Source of the DNA: Rhodospirillales bacterium
GTDB lineage: Bacteria; Pseudomonadota; Alphaproteobacteria; Micavibrionales; Micavibrionaceae
Direction of reading: 5' to 3'
NCBI GenBank assembly: GCA_020638175.1
Contig: JACKJA010000002.1
Location: 2,028,716 to 2,092,715 of the forward strand
DNA length: 64,000 nucleotides
The translations under genes and the position numbers were made by a program. How positions within the stretch are numbered: position 1 is the first letter of the stretch; every line of letters begins with the position of its first letter. Positions 62,636-64,000 of this stretch are shown here, in pieces. A model generated the notes under the pieces. That model saw only the letters and a program-made list of their open reading frames with translations. It was not told the origin of the DNA and made no database searches.

Positions 62636-63222
62636 CGGACGATCCGCTGATCGAACGCGATGATGCATCGACGCCGCTGTCGCCTGAAGAGCAGGAGGGG
62701 TTAATCCCCTCCTACATCACGCTGCGCGCCGAACTCAATGAAGCCGAGCAGGCGAACATCCTTGATGCTGAGGAATGGGCATTTAATCGCAAGCGCGGTG
62801 TACTGGCCGAGAAATTCCTGAACGACCTGCACAAGCGGATGTTTGGCCGGGTCTGGAAATGGGCCGGTCAATATCGACGGACAGGTAAGAACATCGGCGT
62901 CGACGCTTACAAAATTCCGATGGAGCTACGAAACTTGCTCGACGATGTGCGCTTCTGGCTTGAGCACGGCACCTATGAGCCCGACGAGATCGCGGCGCGT
63001 TTTCATCACCGGCTGGTCTGGATACACCTATTCCCGAACGGCAATGGCCGTCATGCCCGCACGGCAACTGACCTACTGCTGGTCGCCATGGGCAGACCCC
63101 GCTTTACCTGGGGCCGCGAAAGTCTCATCGACGCCGGTGAGACGCGCCAAGCTTACGTCGACGCTCTGCGCGCTGCAGACGATCACAATTATGCACCATT
63201 ACTTGCCTTCATTCGATCATAG
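62632..63222 (+). CDS. Mobile mystery protein B (Fic-domain toxin-like)
   Basis: A 196-residue Fic/DOC protein (TIGR02613). The Fic motif is HLFPNGNGRHAR (His132 to Arg143): catalytic His, and the G-N-G-R loop that binds nucleotide, with Asn where many Fic proteins have Asp or Glu. N-terminal half has A-E-K-F-L-N-D-L-H-K-R-M-F and W-x-W-A-G-x-Y-R. Fic enzymes transfer AMP or other groups to target proteins. Co-translated with the HTH partner. Target unknown. Confidence 0.92.
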   Translation: MTDDPLIERDDASTPLSPEEQEGLIPSYITLRAELNEAEQANILDAEEWAFNRKRGVLAEKFLNDLHKRMFGRVWKWAGQYRRTGKNIGVDAYKIPMELRNLLDDVRFWLEHGTYEPDEIAARFHHRLVWIHLFPNGNGRHARTATDLLLVAMGRPRFTWGRESLIDAGETRQAYVDALRAADDHNYAPLLAFIRS

Positions 63223-63520
63223 TCGCCGATGAACTCACACGACGTACAAGGCCCGCACCGGTACCGCACCTAACCAAAGGTTATCCACGTCGCCGAATAT
63301 TATTCGCGAGCTTTTCATTGATCTGCATTTTCTTCTGAAGCTGTTTTGTACTCAGTTTGCGCTTCTGCATGACCCTTGATATTTCACGTAGCGCGCTAAA
63401 TCAAGCCCTCGCTTCCGCGCCATGTCCACCTTGTGGTGAAGGTTTACAACCGAGATTATTGACAAACAGGCCATTATGCCCATTATCTAGCTGTTAGCGT
63501 TAAAAGGAGAGATCTTAATA
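63223..63520. other. Intergenic region before the TIR-like gene
   Basis: About 300 bases without a gene or a clear terminator. The AAGGAGA at 63503 is the ribosome-binding site of the next gene. Confidence 0.5.
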
Positions 63521-64000
63521 ATGGCGTTCGTGCGTAGAAAATGTTTTATCTCTTATCACCATGCCGATCAGGCAGAGGTCAGTCAGTTCGTTCGAACTTT
63601 TGACCATTGGAAAAACGCATTCATCGCTCGTGGCCTCGGGCAAGAAATGTCAGAAGATATCATCGACAGTACTAACACTGACTATGTAATGAGAAGAATT
63701 CGGCAACTGTATCTCGGGGATTCTAGTGTCACTATAGTCATGCTCGGCAAATGCACATGGGCACGACGATACGTGGACTGGGAAATACAATCTTCTCTTC
63801 GTCAGGGTGATAGTGTAGCTCCGAACGGGCTTTTTGCACTTAAGTTGCCGAGCTTTACATATGGGAATCAATATTTTCCAGATAGGCTCACCAAGAATCT
63901 TAGGCAGTCTCATCTACAAGAAGACTGTTATGCGCGCTGGATCAATTATCCCAGCACAACCGATCAGCTGGTGAATGCGATTGAGGCTGCATATCAGAGG
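63521..64000 (+). CDS. TIR-like (ThsB/DUF1863-type) protein, N-terminal 160 residues
   Basis: The frame starts at ATG 63521 after AAGGAGA and is open to the last base. The N-terminus RRKCFISYHHADQAEV is the first strand and loop of a TIR-like fold, and later GDSSVTIVMLGKCTWARRYVDWEI matches the MTH538/DUF1863 subgroup that includes ThsB of the Thoeris anti-phage system. In Thoeris, ThsB makes a NAD-derived signal on infection which activates ThsA. ThsA or another partner would lie to the right, outside the window. Which effector it uses, or whether it stands alone, cannot be seen. Confidence 0.82.
   Translation, partial: MAFVRRKCFISYHHADQAEVSQFVRTFDHWKNAFIARGLGQEMSEDIIDSTNTDYVMRRIRQLYLGDSSVTIVMLGKCTWARRYVDWEIQSSLRQGDSVAPNGLFALKLPSFTYGNQYFPDRLTKNLRQSHLQEDCYARWINYPSTTDQLVNAIEAAYQR

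Larger units (their letters stand above)
52942..64000. mobile_element. Mobilizable element (partial; continues past the window)
   Basis: From about 52.94 kb the base composition becomes more GC-rich and the genes are those of a mobilizable element: MobC-like protein, relaxase, a surface-protein operon, ArdA, the mobile mystery pair and a TIR-like protein. The left end is set by three copies of TTGGTTGCGGG; the right end is not in the window. No integrase or type IV secretion gene is visible, so it would need help to move. Confidence 0.65.

Overview
The window looks like chromosomal DNA from an alphaproteobacterium. The best evidence is a circularly permuted, two-piece ssrA (tmRNA) gene at 34.3-34.7 kb whose tag begins Ala-Asn-Asp-Asn, together with an alphaproteobacterial-type SspB adaptor gene 3 kb away. 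Class I IlvC, HflK/HflC, MiaA, a Do-like protease and ApbC/Mrp fit the same group. I do not name a genus. The first 48 kb is moderately GC-rich and reads as ordinary chromosome. From 48.4 kb onward the DNA is accessory.

Layout. 0-8 kb: two DUF4402-like secreted proteins, a TPR-sulfotransferase, tRNA-Thr and a 1330-residue type I secreted RTX protein with two C-type lectin domains. 8-13 kb: a small membrane protein resembling the ethylene-binding domain of plant ETR1, followed by a CHASE-PAS histidine kinase, a response regulator and a CPA2 antiporter; a second response regulator faces them. 13.7-16.6 kb: an orphan FlgC-like protein, a secreted unknown, and an Aer-like PAS protein overlapping a chemoreceptor gene. 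16.6-21.7 kb (minus strand): a branched-chain amino acid operon, leader peptide-ilvB-ilvN-lipoprotein-ilvC-DMT exporter, with a readable transcription attenuator. 22-31 kb: miaA, degP-type protease, HTH regulator, ferritin-like protein, then hflK and hflC unusually separated by two solute-binding proteins, and mrp. 31-34 kb: folA and thyA with small neighbours. 34-40 kb: ssrA, an O-antigen ligase-like protein, a DMT transporter, sspB, a PfkB kinase and an alpha/beta hydrolase. 40-48 kb: tRNA-Arg, a 1340-residue hybrid kinase, a YeiH-family exporter, a nucleotide-sugar epimerase, and a flagellin-like protein carrying an inserted LamG-type lectin domain.

Accessory region. At 48396-52609 a 4.2 kb AT-rich integrative element sits in the 3' end of tRNA-Glu. 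A 25-bp direct repeat bounds it, and it encodes a P4-type integrase, an AlpA regulator and several unrecognised proteins. Beyond the tRNA, from about 52.9 kb to the window end, lies a second, GC-richer mobilizable element. It holds a MobC-like protein and relaxase, a YadA-head/S74 surface protein followed by a TIGR03032-family protein, the anti-restriction protein ArdA, the mobile mystery protein A/B pair (HTH plus Fic), and at the edge a TIR-like ThsB-type protein.

The strongest candidates for something not well described are: the stand-alone ethylene-receptor-like module with its kinase; the LamG-bearing flagellin; the small tRNA-Glu element with unrecognised cargo; and the mobilizable element that combines a surface adhesin with defence and anti-defence genes. 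All functions are inferred from reading the translated sequence; no database search was run.
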